Counted from the stretch's first letter, positions 34,230 through 42,704 are shown. The stretch: 64,000 nucleotides of DNA from CBIHON01 sp966211965 (GCA_966211965.1 CBIHON010000007.1:62001-126000), one strand, 5' to 3'. Made by a program: numbers and translations. Notes: a model not told the origin generated them from the sequence alone.

Positions 34230-35092
34230 GAGCCTGTTATGAACTTATGTGAATCATCCGAGCCATGTGAGGAAGCATGAGGCAGACGAAAGCGACGAAA
34301 TGCAAGCCTGCCAAAGTTCCGCTCATGCGCTCATAATCGCGTGCCAGACGGCGGAACCGCGCCGCCCAGCCGAAACTGCGCTCGACCACCCAACGGCGCG
34401 GCAGCAGGACGAATCCTTTCTTGGGCTCGGTATGTTTGACCACGACCAACCGCACGCCATGATCCTGCGCCTGCTCCTGAGCATTCTCACCGGTATAGCC
34501 TTGATCCACAAACGCGACCTCGATATTCATGCCCGTGGTTTCCTGGATGTTGCGCGTCAAATGCCTCACCTGATCGCGGTCTTGTTCGTTGGCCGGCGTC
34601 ACATGCAGGGCAAGCAAATGCCCCAGCGTGTCCACTGCGATATGCACTTTCGATCCCTTGCGCCGCTTGGCGCCATCATAGCCAGCACGAGCACCGCTTT
34701 CGGGCGTCGACTGCAAGGTCCGGCTATCGAGAATGGCCGCCGTCGGCTCGGCTTGCCTACCTGCTGCCAGACGCAACAGGGCGCGCAAATCGTGTGCCAT
34801 CGCTTCGAAACAGCCCGCACGCAACCAGCGCTGCATCTGCTGATAAACCGTGTACCACGGCGGGAAATCGTGCGGCAGCAGCCGCCATGGCAGCCCCGCT
34901 TTCACCACATAGCGCAACGCATTGAATACCTCTCGCAAGTCATGCTCGCGCTGACTGGCATTCAAGCGCAGCAACATCAAATAAGGGGCAACGAATTCCC
35001 ATTCGTCGTCTTTCACATCGGTGGAGTAAGCTTGGCGTGTTGGCATAACCGACATTGACTGGCAGCTCTGCTTTTAAGTTCATAACAGGCTC
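34230..35092 (-). mobile_element. IS5-family (IS1031-like) insertion sequence, 863 bp
   Basis: The terminal inverted repeats are the perfect 18-mer GAGCCTGTTATGAACTTA and its complement. A 3-bp target duplication TCA flanks it (34227-34229 and 35093-35095), matching the TNA targets of the IS1031 group. It contains one intact transposase gene filling almost its whole length, and sits inside the effector gene. Confidence 0.92.
34237..35055 (-). CDS. IS5-family transposase
   Basis: About 272 residues. An N-terminal DUF4096-like domain (WEFVAPYLMLLRLNASQREH, AGLPWRLLPHDFPPWYTVYQ) precedes a DDE catalytic core: Asp110 in AAILDSRTLQS, Asp184 in AFVDQGYTGE and Glu225 in RRWVVERSFGW. All three residues and the Y-x2-R/H-like signatures are intact, so it may be active and could mobilise the 52-bp hairpins with the same ends. 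The stop codon lies within the terminal repeat. Confidence 0.95.
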   Translation of the reverse strand: MSVMPTRQAYSTDVKDDEWEFVAPYLMLLRLNASQREHDLREVFNALRYVVKAGLPWRLLPHDFPPWYTVYQQMQRWLRAGCFEAMAHDLRALLRLAAGRQAEPTAAILDSRTLQSTPESGARAGYDGAKRRKGSKVHIAVDTLGHLLALHVTPANEQDRDQVRHLTRNIQETTGMNIEVAFVDQGYTGENAQEQAQDHGVRLVVVKHTEPKKGFVLLPRRWVVERSFGWAARFRRLARDYERMSGTLAGLHFVAFVCLMLPHMARMIHISS

Positions 35093-35865
35093 TCAGCTCT
35101 TCTCTTTTTCATATATGGCTCAATTTTTTTCTCTAATTTTTTCATTTCGTCCTCTGTCAATATTCCAAGTTCTTTGTTCTTCTCCCTCAATTCTTTGAAA
35201 TATGCTGTCGGATTTGAGCCGCCAGCCCCTAAATCCACTCCGGACCCTACAGTCACGCCCGATCCATCCGTAACACGGCCTATTGGCACACCCATTGTTA
35301 CACTAGATTTCTTACCCGCCCCATCATCTGTTCGTCCCGCATTGCCCATCTTAAATGTGCCTGTCTTGTTATTCATGTCCGGGCGCCAAGGCGTATATCC
35401 TTCTGTATAGCTGCCGCCTTCCAAGCGGCTAATTTCGTCCCAATCAATATTGCTGCCGTACTTTTTATTGAATTTTTCCGTAAAACCTTTTGGAAGCGGC
35501 AATTTCGTTTTTGGATCAGCGGGCACACAACTAGGCGTTTTGAATGGCCCAGGGCATTTCCGCTTGATTGCCTTCTTCAGGCTCGCCGATGTTTTATTTT
35601 TGTCCTTCGCAAGGTCTGCTTTTTTCTTTTGCAGTGCTTTTTTTTGCTTCTCCAGATCTTGTTTTTTCATGTCTTTTGATGCATCGGCCAAGTCTTTTTC
35701 TTTTTGTTTAAGTTCATCTTCCTTTTCTTTTATTTCTTTTTCATGCTGCTTTAAAGCCGCGATCTCTTCTTCCTTTTTTTTTTGCGCAAGCTGCAATTGC
35801 GTCATTTTTCTCTTTTAATTTTTCCAGATATTCTTTCTGAATCGCCTCGTCATCCGCGTTCATGC

Positions 35866-36249
35866 TCATCGCTTATCTATCCTTTCTTGTTCCAAAAAAA
35901 TCCATTCTATCCACTGCTGCGCGACAGAAAAATCCGCATCATGGCTGACATAGTCGAGAAAAAATGAAGCCATGTCTCGTATGAATTCAATAGGCAAATC
36001 CAGCGTTACGGCAGACAAGACATTGAGGGCGAGAGCAATGACCGCCTCCTCGCTATCGACCCCACGACGCTGGCAGACATCCACTGCTTTTCCGATCCAA
36101 TACCGGCGATTCTGCTCGGAAATCTCGGGCCGACCCGGATAGAGATTAGCTGACATTTCCGGCCATCGGTTAAAAACCCGTTCTCCGATTTTTAGATACT
36201 CATGGTCGAGCAATGTATCGAGTTGCGCCTGAGTTATGCGTAGCATCAT
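35866..36249 (-). CDS. Hypothetical protein in T6SS effector operon
   Basis: About 127 residues, mainly helical and acidic (ITQAQLDTLLDHEYLKIGER, AVIALALNVLSAVTLDLPIE, FIRDMASFFLDYVSHDADFS). GGGAG precedes tandem ATGs. It starts 10 bp after the secreted 185-residue protein and overlaps the effector start by 4 bases, so it is cotranslated with it. Its lack of a signal peptide suits a cytoplasmic chaperone or adaptor for the effector rather than an immunity protein. I do not recognise a family. Confidence 0.65.
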   Translation of the reverse strand: MMLRITQAQLDTLLDHEYLKIGERVFNRWPEMSANLYPGRPEISEQNRRYWIGKAVDVCQRRGVDSEEAVIALALNVLSAVTLDLPIEFIRDMASFFLDYVSHDADFSVAQQWIEWIFLEQERIDKR

Positions 36250-36259
36250 TACTCCCGTT

Positions 36260-36817
36260 TTATTTTTTGTTTTCTATCAAATTTGAGAGACGGATGTCGC
36301 GAGCGAGTTTTATCAAGTACTTCTCTTCAAACCCTTCGGGTGAGTATATTTCCACTTTTTCGCCTGAATTAAAGAGCACCAATCCGGCATAGCTCGATCC
36401 TGTGCAAGATAGAGGCTCACGAACGGTGCCGCAATTTTCTCGGGTCATATACTCGCCCAAAAGAATTTTTCTGTCGCTCAGTTTTATAGTAGACAAGATT
36501 TCGCCGTCATAAACCCCTTTCACTACCCATCCATTTTCTTTGGGCTCGAAAACTTTGTAATGTTCTGGCGACAAACGAGTGAATTGAATCGTCGGGTTAT
36601 AAGGACCATACATGTTTTTCTTGGTTTTTCCGACATAGGTCACGCTGCATATGCCATTAATGCGTCCGCTATCGACGCTTGGTGTCCACCCAGATGGCAA
36701 CGAAGGCATTATGAGGCCGCAACCCTCAAAAATCTTTTGATTTGACTTTGCTTCGGAAGTGGCCGCTATGATTAATGTCGCCATGCAAAGCAGTTCTCTG
36801 ATATATATACGTCGCAT
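36260..36817 (-). CDS. Secreted hypothetical protein in T6SS operon
   Basis: About 185 residues. An N-terminal signal peptide (RELLCMATLIIAATSEAKS) precedes a beta-rich domain with four cysteines (FEGCGLIMPSL, INGICSVTYV, ENCGTVREPLSC) likely paired as disulphides in the periplasm. The N-terminal motif GLIMPSLPSGW suggests a compact periplasmic fold. No family recognised. Its place between the DUF4123 adaptor and the effector makes it a second candidate for immunity against the lysozyme-like toxin. Confidence 0.6.
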   Translation of the reverse strand: MRRIYIRELLCMATLIIAATSEAKSNQKIFEGCGLIMPSLPSGWTPSVDSGRINGICSVTYVGKTKKNMYGPYNPTIQFTRLSPEHYKVFEPKENGWVVKGVYDGEILSTIKLSDRKILLGEYMTRENCGTVREPLSCTGSSYAGLVLFNSGEKVEIYSPEGFEEKYLIKLARDIRLSNLIENKK

Positions 36818-36980
36818 AAAATTTTATCTTCATTCCATAAAATCAATAGACCCCTGTCATAGGTGCGATTTGCAACCAAGATTTAATCAATGTATTCACC
36901 GGTACGCACCCGGCGAAAAGGTATCTATAAGTTGTTGAGTCACAAGAAAATTTTTGATGCTTGAAATTATGCAAGCGTCA

Positions 36981-37541
36981 TTACTCCAGCTTTGTAAATA
37001 CAGTTTCATATAACTTGCCGAGTACGAGGGTAGACAATCCATCTTCCCGGCGTTTAACCGTCATGATGCTTCTACCGTGGCTGAATTCGGCGTGGATTCG
37101 GATAATTGTCGATCCAAACAGATGATCGAGTTGTTCAAAGCTCGCCACCTGCATAAATGATCCAAGAACACTTGGATCATAAAATCGAAAGTAACCTGTT
37201 TTGTTTTCGTCTAACATCGCGATCAAGTTCTTCTTGAGCTGTATGCGCAACGCTTCCGGCGGCGCGTTTGATTCAATAAAAATTGCGCAGCGATCGCCCC
37301 ATGCCTCTACGATCAATCGCTGCAACAAAGGAGACTTGTCCATCTTGATCAAGTAAGGTGCGACCTCCGCCAACAGCGTAGCGTCTAGCCCCGAATATAA
37401 CGAATGTATCTGAAATGCTTTTTGCTTTTCCAGCCAAGCATATAAGCTATCGTTGCGTGCAGTGTCGACCACAAGCCAAACAGGCGAAGGCCTGGATTGC
37501 AGCCACTTGAGAGCTCTTTCTCCAAGGCGCATTTTATTCAA
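36981..37541 (-). CDS. DUF4123 type VI effector adaptor
   Basis: About 186 residues. The family pattern is clear: PVWLVVDTARNDSLYAWLEK, FQIHSLYSGLDATLLAEVAP, YLIKMDKSPLLQRLIVEAWG and the YFRFYDPSVLGSFMQVASFE block. DUF4123 proteins (Tap/TEC) load a specific effector onto a VgrG or PAAR tip. The start overlaps the PAAR stop by 8 bases. A 163-bp gap then separates it from the next gene, so the island may have two transcription units. Confidence 0.88.
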   Translation of the reverse strand: MNKMRLGERALKWLQSRPSPVWLVVDTARNDSLYAWLEKQKAFQIHSLYSGLDATLLAEVAPYLIKMDKSPLLQRLIVEAWGDRCAIFIESNAPPEALRIQLKKNLIAMLDENKTGYFRFYDPSVLGSFMQVASFEQLDHLFGSTIIRIHAEFSHGRSIMTVKRREDGLSTLVLGKLYETVFTKLE

Positions 37542-37860
37542 CCGAGGTTTCTACGATCATGGTGCCGTCTGCAGCACCTGCACGCAGGCAAGCAGCACGA
37601 AGATCTTTTCCGATCACCACCGTGGTACAGCCGCTACCAATTTTCTTGCCGCACGAGTGCTCGTCCCCCATCCGCGCGGCAGGACGGCCACCGATGATGA
37701 CCGTGGCTTCGCCTTCGGCGATGACATCGAACCCGCTGCCGCACGCCGCCTTATCTCCCATGCGGGCGGCAGGCTTGCCACCTATAATGACGGTGTCGCA
37801 TCCTTTCAGAATCGGTCCCTTGGGGTGGGTGTCACCCACCCGTGCTGCATAGGCCGGCAT
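37534..37860 (-). CDS. PAAR-domain spike-tip protein
   Basis: About 108 residues. The PAAR repeats are evident: AARVGDTHPKGPILKGCDTV, IIGGKPAARMGDKAACGSGF, IIGGRPAARMGDEHSCGKKI, with His and Cys residues that bind the tip zinc. It sharpens the VgrG spike in the type VI system. A short C-terminal extension (LRAACLRAGAADGTMIVETS) carries no toxin domain, so cargo must be recruited through the DUF4123 adaptor encoded downstream. It lies 35 bp after vgrG. Confidence 0.92.
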   Translation of the reverse strand: MPAYAARVGDTHPKGPILKGCDTVIIGGKPAARMGDKAACGSGFDVIAEGEATVIIGGRPAARMGDEHSCGKKIGSGCTTVVIGKDLRAACLRAGAADGTMIVETSVE

Positions 37861-37895
37861 ACTGATGCTCCTTTTAAAATGGATTGCCTGATTGT

Positions 37896-40583
37896 TTAAA
37901 AATTGCCCGGCGCCCCGTCACCCATTCCGACCGATCCGCCAAGGCTTGGCGACGCGGAGCTGCCTTTGATGCCGCCGCCAGCTAACCCTCCCGCCGCACC
38001 TGCAATGCCCCCCAGGTCGCCATTCTTAATAGCCTGCGCAGTTTGCGCTAAGCTCTTCAACTGGTTCAATGCTGCAAAGGCGTTTTGGCCGCCTTCCATC
38101 AACTTACTTAGACCCGATTCGACAGGATTAGCGCCGTCGCTAGCTGCTGCTCCAGCGCCGGACGCGCCTGCGGAGGCCGGCTTTTCCTCAGGCGGCGGTT
38201 CTGGAGGCGCGGCCGGCGGCGCCTTGGCCTTGCCGTCATTGATATAGACCATAGCTGCATCAAGGTTGATCGAATTGGCCATCAACCCATGTAGTTCTTG
38301 ACCGTTAAAATAAATCTTACCGTCGCGAAGAACGATCTTGGCGCCAGCACAATTGAATTCCATATGAGTGCCAGCATTTAGGATCAGCGTTTGACCGACA
38401 TCGACGACGAGTCGCTGCCCAACCGTCAACACGTCCTTTTCCCCTACTGTCGTGGCGCGGCTTTTCCCGATTTTGCGTTTTTCCGTTTTGCCTATGCTAA
38501 CTTCCTGTTCTTCGCCTATCGATACCACGCGCGATTTGCCTACCGTCAAGCGGTCGATCATGCCAACCATCGTATTGCGCATCATGCCCACGATCAACGA
38601 GTAAGCTAAGCCGATGTTGACCGATTTAGCCAGACCGATATTTTGCATCATGGCCATACCGATGTTTTCTAACTTGAGCTTGCCTACTTTGATCGACCAA
38701 TTGCTGCCAATGTTGTCCGATTCGTTTTTTCCGATGGATTTTTCGCGGTTATTGCCGATGCTGATTTTTTCATTTATCCCGACATCTTCTTCGCGATTTA
38801 CTCCGATGCTGATCTTTTCGCACAGGTCTACGCGTTCGGAACGATTTTTATTGATGGTAATGGTTTCATCGAGGTTGACCAATTCAGTGCGATTGCTGTG
38901 GATCGTGATGTCTTCATTCCCATCCACCACTTCGGTACGCTTGCCGTGCACCGTGATGGTTTCGTCCCGATCGACCGTTTCCGTCCGGTCGCGCTTGATG
39001 TGGTTGGTCTCGTCCCGATCGATCGTCTTGCGCCGGTCGTTGCCAACCCATTTATCTTCGTCGTGCTCGACTTCGGTGAGCTGATCCTTCTCAGCGTGCA
39101 ACCAGAGCTGTTCCTCACCCTTCTTGTCTTCGAAGCGGATCGCGTTGGCATTGTCATACCCACCGCCTTTCGTGGAGCGGGTCAGAATGCCCGATTGCGT
39201 GGCATTACCCGGCAAGTCCCACGGCGGCATGTTGTCGCCGTTGTAGACCCGGCTGATCACAATTGGGTGGTCGGGATTATTATTCACATAGGCGATGACA
39301 ACCTCTTGTCCTATGCGCGGGATATGCACCGCCCCGAAGTTCGAGCCGGCCCAGGGCGTGGCCACCCTCACCCAGCACGAGCTGTTCTGGTCCTTCGGCC
39401 CCCTTCTGTCCCACGGAAAGCGCACCTTGACCCGGCCATGGGTATCGGTCCAGATTTCTTCGCCGGGCGGGCCGGTGACGATGGCCACTTCGGTGGCGTA
39501 GGCCACCGGGTGCGGGGTGATACGCGCCGGGCGGTAGGGTTCGCTGCTGGGGCGGATCGTGAAGTGGGTGAGGTGTTCGACGATTTCCGATCCGGCGCCG
39601 GTTTCGTAGCTGTTGTCGGTCCAGTGGTAGTGCGCGATTTCGATGATGTATTCGCGGTTCTGGTCGGCACGGGCGCACTTGATGAGGTTGAAGCGGTAGC
39701 CGACCGCAAAGCCCCGCACATTGGTTTCACCGTCGCAGCGCTCATGGTTGACTTGCAGTTCTTCGATGCCGATGCGGCCGTAGGTTTCGCCCTGGCCGAG
39801 GTCGCGGTAGACGCCGGGGTAGTCGTAGATTTCGTAGCGGTTGAGTTCGTGGTCGCGCGGGTTGGGCTGGTTGACTTCGAGGTAGGCTTTGGGGCCCTTG
39901 AAGTCGTGTTCGCGGGTGGCGAATTTGCCGGGGTTGACGGTTTGGCCGGCATGGATAGCGCTGACAAATTCCTCATCGGGGATCGCGGCCATGTCGGGCG
40001 GGTAGTATGGAATTGTTGCGTGGCTGGGCAAGGTGGAGAGCACGTTGACGCTGTCGAACAGGACCAGGGTGTGGCTGCCCATGCTGTGTTCGAAGTAAAA
40101 GCCGATGCCTTCCTTTTCCTGCAGGCGCAGGCAGAAGTCGAGATAGCTTTCGCCGTAGAGGACGGTGTAGTCGAGGCTGGGATGGGAGCCGGTGGTGCAG
40201 TCCTTGATGACGATGCCGAATTCGCTGTAGACCGATTTGACGATGTCCAGGGCGCTCATCTTTTGGTAGACGCGGAAGTCCTTGGTCAGGGAGAGAAACC
40301 AAGCTTTGGGACGAAGGCGGAGTTCGTAGCGGTGATGGCGGCCGTGCCGGCGGATCTGTTTGAATTCACTGACGTGGGCATTGAAGTAGCGGCGCGATTT
40401 GTCCTGCAGTTCGACCTCGATGGTCACCGATTTGCCGAGCAGGGCATTGAGCGGAATAGCCTTGTCGAGCGAGGCGCCGACCAGGGTGCCGTCGAACATG
40501 CGGCTGAGTTCTTCCACGCCGTCGAAGGAATCGAATTGGAGGCTTTCGCCCAGGTCGGAATGGAGGGTGAAGATGCGTGGCAT
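37896..40583 (-). CDS. vgrG: VgrG/TssI spike protein with extended beta-prism
   Basis: About 895 residues. The N-terminal gp27-like part starts FTLHSDLGESLQFDSFDGVE and includes YGESYLDFCLRLQEKEGIGF. The gp5-like OB fold shows VRFPWDRRGPKDQNSSCWVR and PRIGQEVVIAYVNNNPDHPI. A long repeat region (about 495-760) has TVDRDETITVHGKRTEVVDG-like and SIGNNREKSIGKNE-like units that form the triple beta-prism. The C-terminus is a Pro/Ala linker and a Gly-rich tail without an enzymatic domain. Together with PAAR it forms the puncturing tip. Confidence 0.95.
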   Translation of the reverse strand: MPRIFTLHSDLGESLQFDSFDGVEELSRMFDGTLVGASLDKAIPLNALLGKSVTIEVELQDKSRRYFNAHVSEFKQIRRHGRHHRYELRLRPKAWFLSLTKDFRVYQKMSALDIVKSVYSEFGIVIKDCTTGSHPSLDYTVLYGESYLDFCLRLQEKEGIGFYFEHSMGSHTLVLFDSVNVLSTLPSHATIPYYPPDMAAIPDEEFVSAIHAGQTVNPGKFATREHDFKGPKAYLEVNQPNPRDHELNRYEIYDYPGVYRDLGQGETYGRIGIEELQVNHERCDGETNVRGFAVGYRFNLIKCARADQNREYIIEIAHYHWTDNSYETGAGSEIVEHLTHFTIRPSSEPYRPARITPHPVAYATEVAIVTGPPGEEIWTDTHGRVKVRFPWDRRGPKDQNSSCWVRVATPWAGSNFGAVHIPRIGQEVVIAYVNNNPDHPIVISRVYNGDNMPPWDLPGNATQSGILTRSTKGGGYDNANAIRFEDKKGEEQLWLHAEKDQLTEVEHDEDKWVGNDRRKTIDRDETNHIKRDRTETVDRDETITVHGKRTEVVDGNEDITIHSNRTELVNLDETITINKNRSERVDLCEKISIGVNREEDVGINEKISIGNNREKSIGKNESDNIGSNWSIKVGKLKLENIGMAMMQNIGLAKSVNIGLAYSLIVGMMRNTMVGMIDRLTVGKSRVVSIGEEQEVSIGKTEKRKIGKSRATTVGEKDVLTVGQRLVVDVGQTLILNAGTHMEFNCAGAKIVLRDGKIYFNGQELHGLMANSINLDAAMVYINDGKAKAPPAAPPEPPPEEKPASAGASGAGAAASDGANPVESGLSKLMEGGQNAFAALNQLKSLAQTAQAIKNGDLGGIAGAAGGLAGGGIKGSSASPSLGGSVGMGDGAPGNF

Positions 40584-40640
40584 GGTTCTTCCTGTTGTGG
40601 TGAATGATTGACTGAGGCGTTGGCTTAAGCGGCGGTCATG

Positions 40641-40665
40641 TTAGTGCGGGATTTCGGGCTAACTT
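40641..40665. repeat. Direct repeat copy 1 upstream of vgrG
   Basis: TTAGTGCGGGATTTCGGGCT plus AACTT. It matches 40720-40744 at about 22 of 25 positions and has weak dyad symmetry (TTAG ... CTAA). It begins 58 bp upstream of the vgrG start, where a regulator could bind. Confidence 0.45.
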
Positions 40666-40719
40666 TGGGGGCCCATTCTTCGCAGGATGGAGCCGACCGC
40701 GCTTCCGAAACGGCCGTAG

Positions 40720-40744
40720 TTAGTGCAGGATTTCGGACTAATTT
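40720..40744. repeat. Direct repeat copy 2 upstream of vgrG
   Basis: TTAGTGCAGGATTTCGGACT plus AATTT, 79 bp from copy 1. Two spaced copies in a promoter region suggest cooperative binding; no regulator is identified. Confidence 0.45.
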
Positions 40745-40857
40745 TCTCACTGTCGCGGGGACGCGTGCATACGGCCCAATACGCAGCGCGCCAGCCGGTG
40801 CTGGTGAAGGAAAATGCATCATTAGGGTCGTGTCAGGATCAGGATGGTTCAGCTTGC

Positions 40858-41655
40858 TCACAGAGCGGTCGGTACAGTTGCTTGACCGGTATGGCCGCCA
40901 CTTCTCAGCAAGTGCTGGAGCCGCGTCCATTCATCCGATCCGTCAGCGGGCACATCGAGCACGGTATGCGGTGGGTTTCGCCCCCTGACCTTGCGCGGCA
41001 AGCTGTCCGGTTCGGCTGGTTCAGCTTCTCCAAGACTGTGGTCAAGCATTTTCCTATTGATGTCGGCGTGCCGCGCAGACGCGTTGTCAACTGCTCGGTA
41101 CTGATGCGGATATGGAATTCCTGGCATGGAATCGGTCTCAGAGACACTCGGCGCGACCGGGCCGACTTGTGCGAATTCTGCCGATTCCGCGTCCTCGTGT
41201 GGCATCACGCCGGCGGCACTCGATTGTTCCGGGAACGATTCGGATGGCAAGGCCACAGCCCCCCTTGCCGACTCGGGTTGCGTGGCAGCGTGATCTTCCG
41301 TGGCGGCGGCAAGGATGGCGCCATGTTGCATCCCATTCGATTCGATCACGTTTTCCTCAATGGCTTGCGCGCATGCGGCGATGCTCGTCGCTTCTTGCTC
41401 ATCGATTCTTGCAGCTTCCGCAATAGCGGCAGGCTCGATGTCGACTGGCGCTGCCTCGGCCGGGGCGGCAGCGGTGGCTTCTTCTTCCGGCGCTGCTTGC
41501 GCCTGCTCTTTCTCCTTGCGCAGGGGGATCAGGACGCTTTCACCGATACCGTAGCGCTTGCCGGCCCTCACCCATTTCCACCAGGGGTCTTCCTTGCCAA
41601 TCAGGACAACATCATAAAAACCGCTGCGGTTACCGTCGATAGCGAAGATGCTCAC
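40858..41655 (-). CDS. Unrecognised protein with Ala/Glu-rich linker
   Basis: About 265 residues if read from the GTG at 41655, which overlaps the preceding stop as GTGA; this is preferred over the longer frame from 41712. The N-terminal 55 residues (SIFAIDGNRSGFYDVVLIGK, then WWKWVRAGKRYGIGESVLIP) look folded. The next 150 are Ala/Glu-rich and probably disordered. The last 45 (LPRKVRGRNPPHTVLDVPAD, RLQHLLRSGGHTGQ) are basic. No family recognised. It is translationally coupled to the 118-residue protein. Confidence 0.5.
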   Translation of the reverse strand: MSIFAIDGNRSGFYDVVLIGKEDPWWKWVRAGKRYGIGESVLIPLRKEKEQAQAAPEEEATAAAPAEAAPVDIEPAAIAEAARIDEQEATSIAACAQAIEENVIESNGMQHGAILAAATEDHAATQPESARGAVALPSESFPEQSSAAGVMPHEDAESAEFAQVGPVAPSVSETDSMPGIPYPHQYRAVDNASARHADINRKMLDHSLGEAEPAEPDSLPRKVRGRNPPHTVLDVPADGSDEWTRLQHLLRSGGHTGQATVPTAL

Positions 41656-42008
41656 ATCGCAGTGCGCCAAGCCGTGTGCTCTTTGGCGAACAGGCGAAAC
41701 GCGGTTTTCCATGCCGCCTTGCGATCCTCCGCGAAGCGCTCCGTCGTATCAGGGTTGTCGAGGCGGGCTTGGCGGTCCTCGAAATACGCGGCCCGCATGT
41801 CGTCGACGCAGTGGCGCCGGAATTCCTCGAAACTGATGAAGGTGCCGATGAATTCCTTGATGAGTTCCCGGAGAGCCTTGGTCCTGCTGCGCGTCGCGCC
41901 ATACTGTTGGATGGTCTTGACCAGCCGGGCCTGCTTCTTGGTCAGCTTGCTTTGGGGGACGCTCTCGGCCGGCGCGTCCAGCACTGTATCGGGCACGGCG
42001 TGCAGCAT
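41652..42008 (-). CDS. Unrecognised helical basic protein
   Basis: About 118 residues, mainly helical: LTKKQARLVKTIQQYGATRS, TKALRELIKEFIGTFISFEE, FRRHCVDDMRAAYFEDRQAR, DRKAAWKTAFRLFAKEH. The basic, Arg-rich helices could bind nucleic acid. It overlaps the next gene by 4 bases, indicating one operon. A 26-bp palindrome lies 115 bp upstream. Position beside the T6SS island and the many unknowns suggest an acquired segment, which is inference. Confidence 0.5.
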   Translation of the reverse strand: MLHAVPDTVLDAPAESVPQSKLTKKQARLVKTIQQYGATRSRTKALRELIKEFIGTFISFEEFRRHCVDDMRAAYFEDRQARLDNPDTTERFAEDRKAAWKTAFRLFAKEHTAWRTAM

Positions 42009-42652
42009 CAGGTTTTCTCCCTTTTTTCATTGGTTTGGCAGCGAGCGCATCAGCAACGCCCCGGGCGCATTGTTTTTTCAATGTGGTTGGCGCCGCAAAG
42101 CAGGCATGGTAATTTTTTATTGCCATAAATACCATGCCATATTTATGGTAGAGGCGGAGTCGTCCTCATAACATTGATGGCGTTTGAAGCGATCAATCCC
42201 ATGCCGCCCCGCCCCATCGGCAAACAGTTGACGGCCCATTTATTATTAATATCATTCAGACAAGATGCAGATCATGATTGGAATGAGGTGAGTTGTCAAC
42301 TTGGAAATTCAGGCTGTCTCTCTTCCATCAGCCAGATTTAACCTTTCCTGCTGGGCAGGCTCGAAACAGTTCTCTTTCCAGATTTAATATTTGTCGGGCG
42401 GAAGGGCGTGAAATCTTCCCTGACCGGATCGAACAAAGCAATCGAAAAGAGGGATTGCCCCAGCAAGTCATCCACCGGGATGCTGTGAGTGGGGGCAGCA
42501 TGGTTATCTGAATTAACAGGTGATGGCTGTCTGGCGTAAAAGTGCCTCCCCTGGCTGTTTGGCCTCGCCACCTTGCTCAATATGACGGCGGCCACTGGCT
42601 TGCATGTCGAAATTCGCATGGCCAAGGGCGCCTAATCCGCCCATCCCAAGGA
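42009..42652. other. Intergenic region with a palindromic operator candidate
   Basis: This 640-bp stretch contains the palindrome at 42123-42148 and is A/T-rich around it. The small open frames (42293-42511, 42338-42625, 42542-42766) show no protein character. No RNA gene is recognised. Confidence 0.45.
42123..42148. promoter_or_regulatory. 26-bp palindrome, candidate operator
   Basis: CCATAAATA (42123-42131) and TATTTATGG (42140-42148) are perfect 9-bp arms around an 8-bp spacer, about 115 bp upstream of the leftward operon at 42008. This form suits a dimeric repressor. No regulator is identified; the operon's own first protein is a possibility. Confidence 0.45.
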
Positions 42653-42683
42653 AAAAGGGCGCGCCCGGAGGACGCGCCCTTTT
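42653..42683 (-). terminator. Rho-independent terminator after the repeat protein gene
   Basis: AAAAGGGCGCG (42653-42663) and CGCGCCCTTTT (42673-42683) form an 11-bp stem with a 9-base loop. It lies 22 bp beyond the stop of the leftward secreted-repeat gene and has the A-stem-T character of a strong, possibly bidirectional, terminator. Confidence 0.75.
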
Positions 42684-42704
42684 ATTCCCTCTCCCTGATT
42701 ATGC

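Larger units (their letters stand above)
33935..35869 (-). pseudogene. Pesticin/lysozyme-like T6SS effector gene, split by an IS and frameshifted
   Basis: The first ATG at 35869 overlaps the preceding stop (ATGA). The 5' frame (MNADDEAIQKEYLEKLKEKN) meets a run of ten A (35774-35783 on the minus strand), after which the protein continues in another frame (KKKEEEIAALKQHEKEIKEK); nine A would join them. A charged coiled coil leads to a lysozyme-fold domain with ISRLEGGSYTEGY (Glu) and SGVTVGSGVDLGAGG (Thr, Asp), as in the pesticin muramidase. After IEPYMKKRRAE the IS (34230-35092) interrupts; beyond it ACQYLKKNPLKLSEDEVALL continues to the stop at 33935. Removing the IS and one TCA copy restores the frame. 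Confidence 0.75.

Noticed and set aside
38391..39100. Short periodic repeats suggestive of CRISPR
   Set aside because: They encode the beta-prism repeats of VgrG, with varying spacing and no conserved DNA repeat/spacer pattern.
31747..40583. A complete type VI secretion gene cluster
   Set aside because: Sheath, baseplate, TssM, TssK, TssJ and ClpV genes are absent; only the spike island and TssL are present.
38898..40607. 569-residue plus-strand open frame
   Set aside because: It is antisense to vgrG, whose domains are intact.
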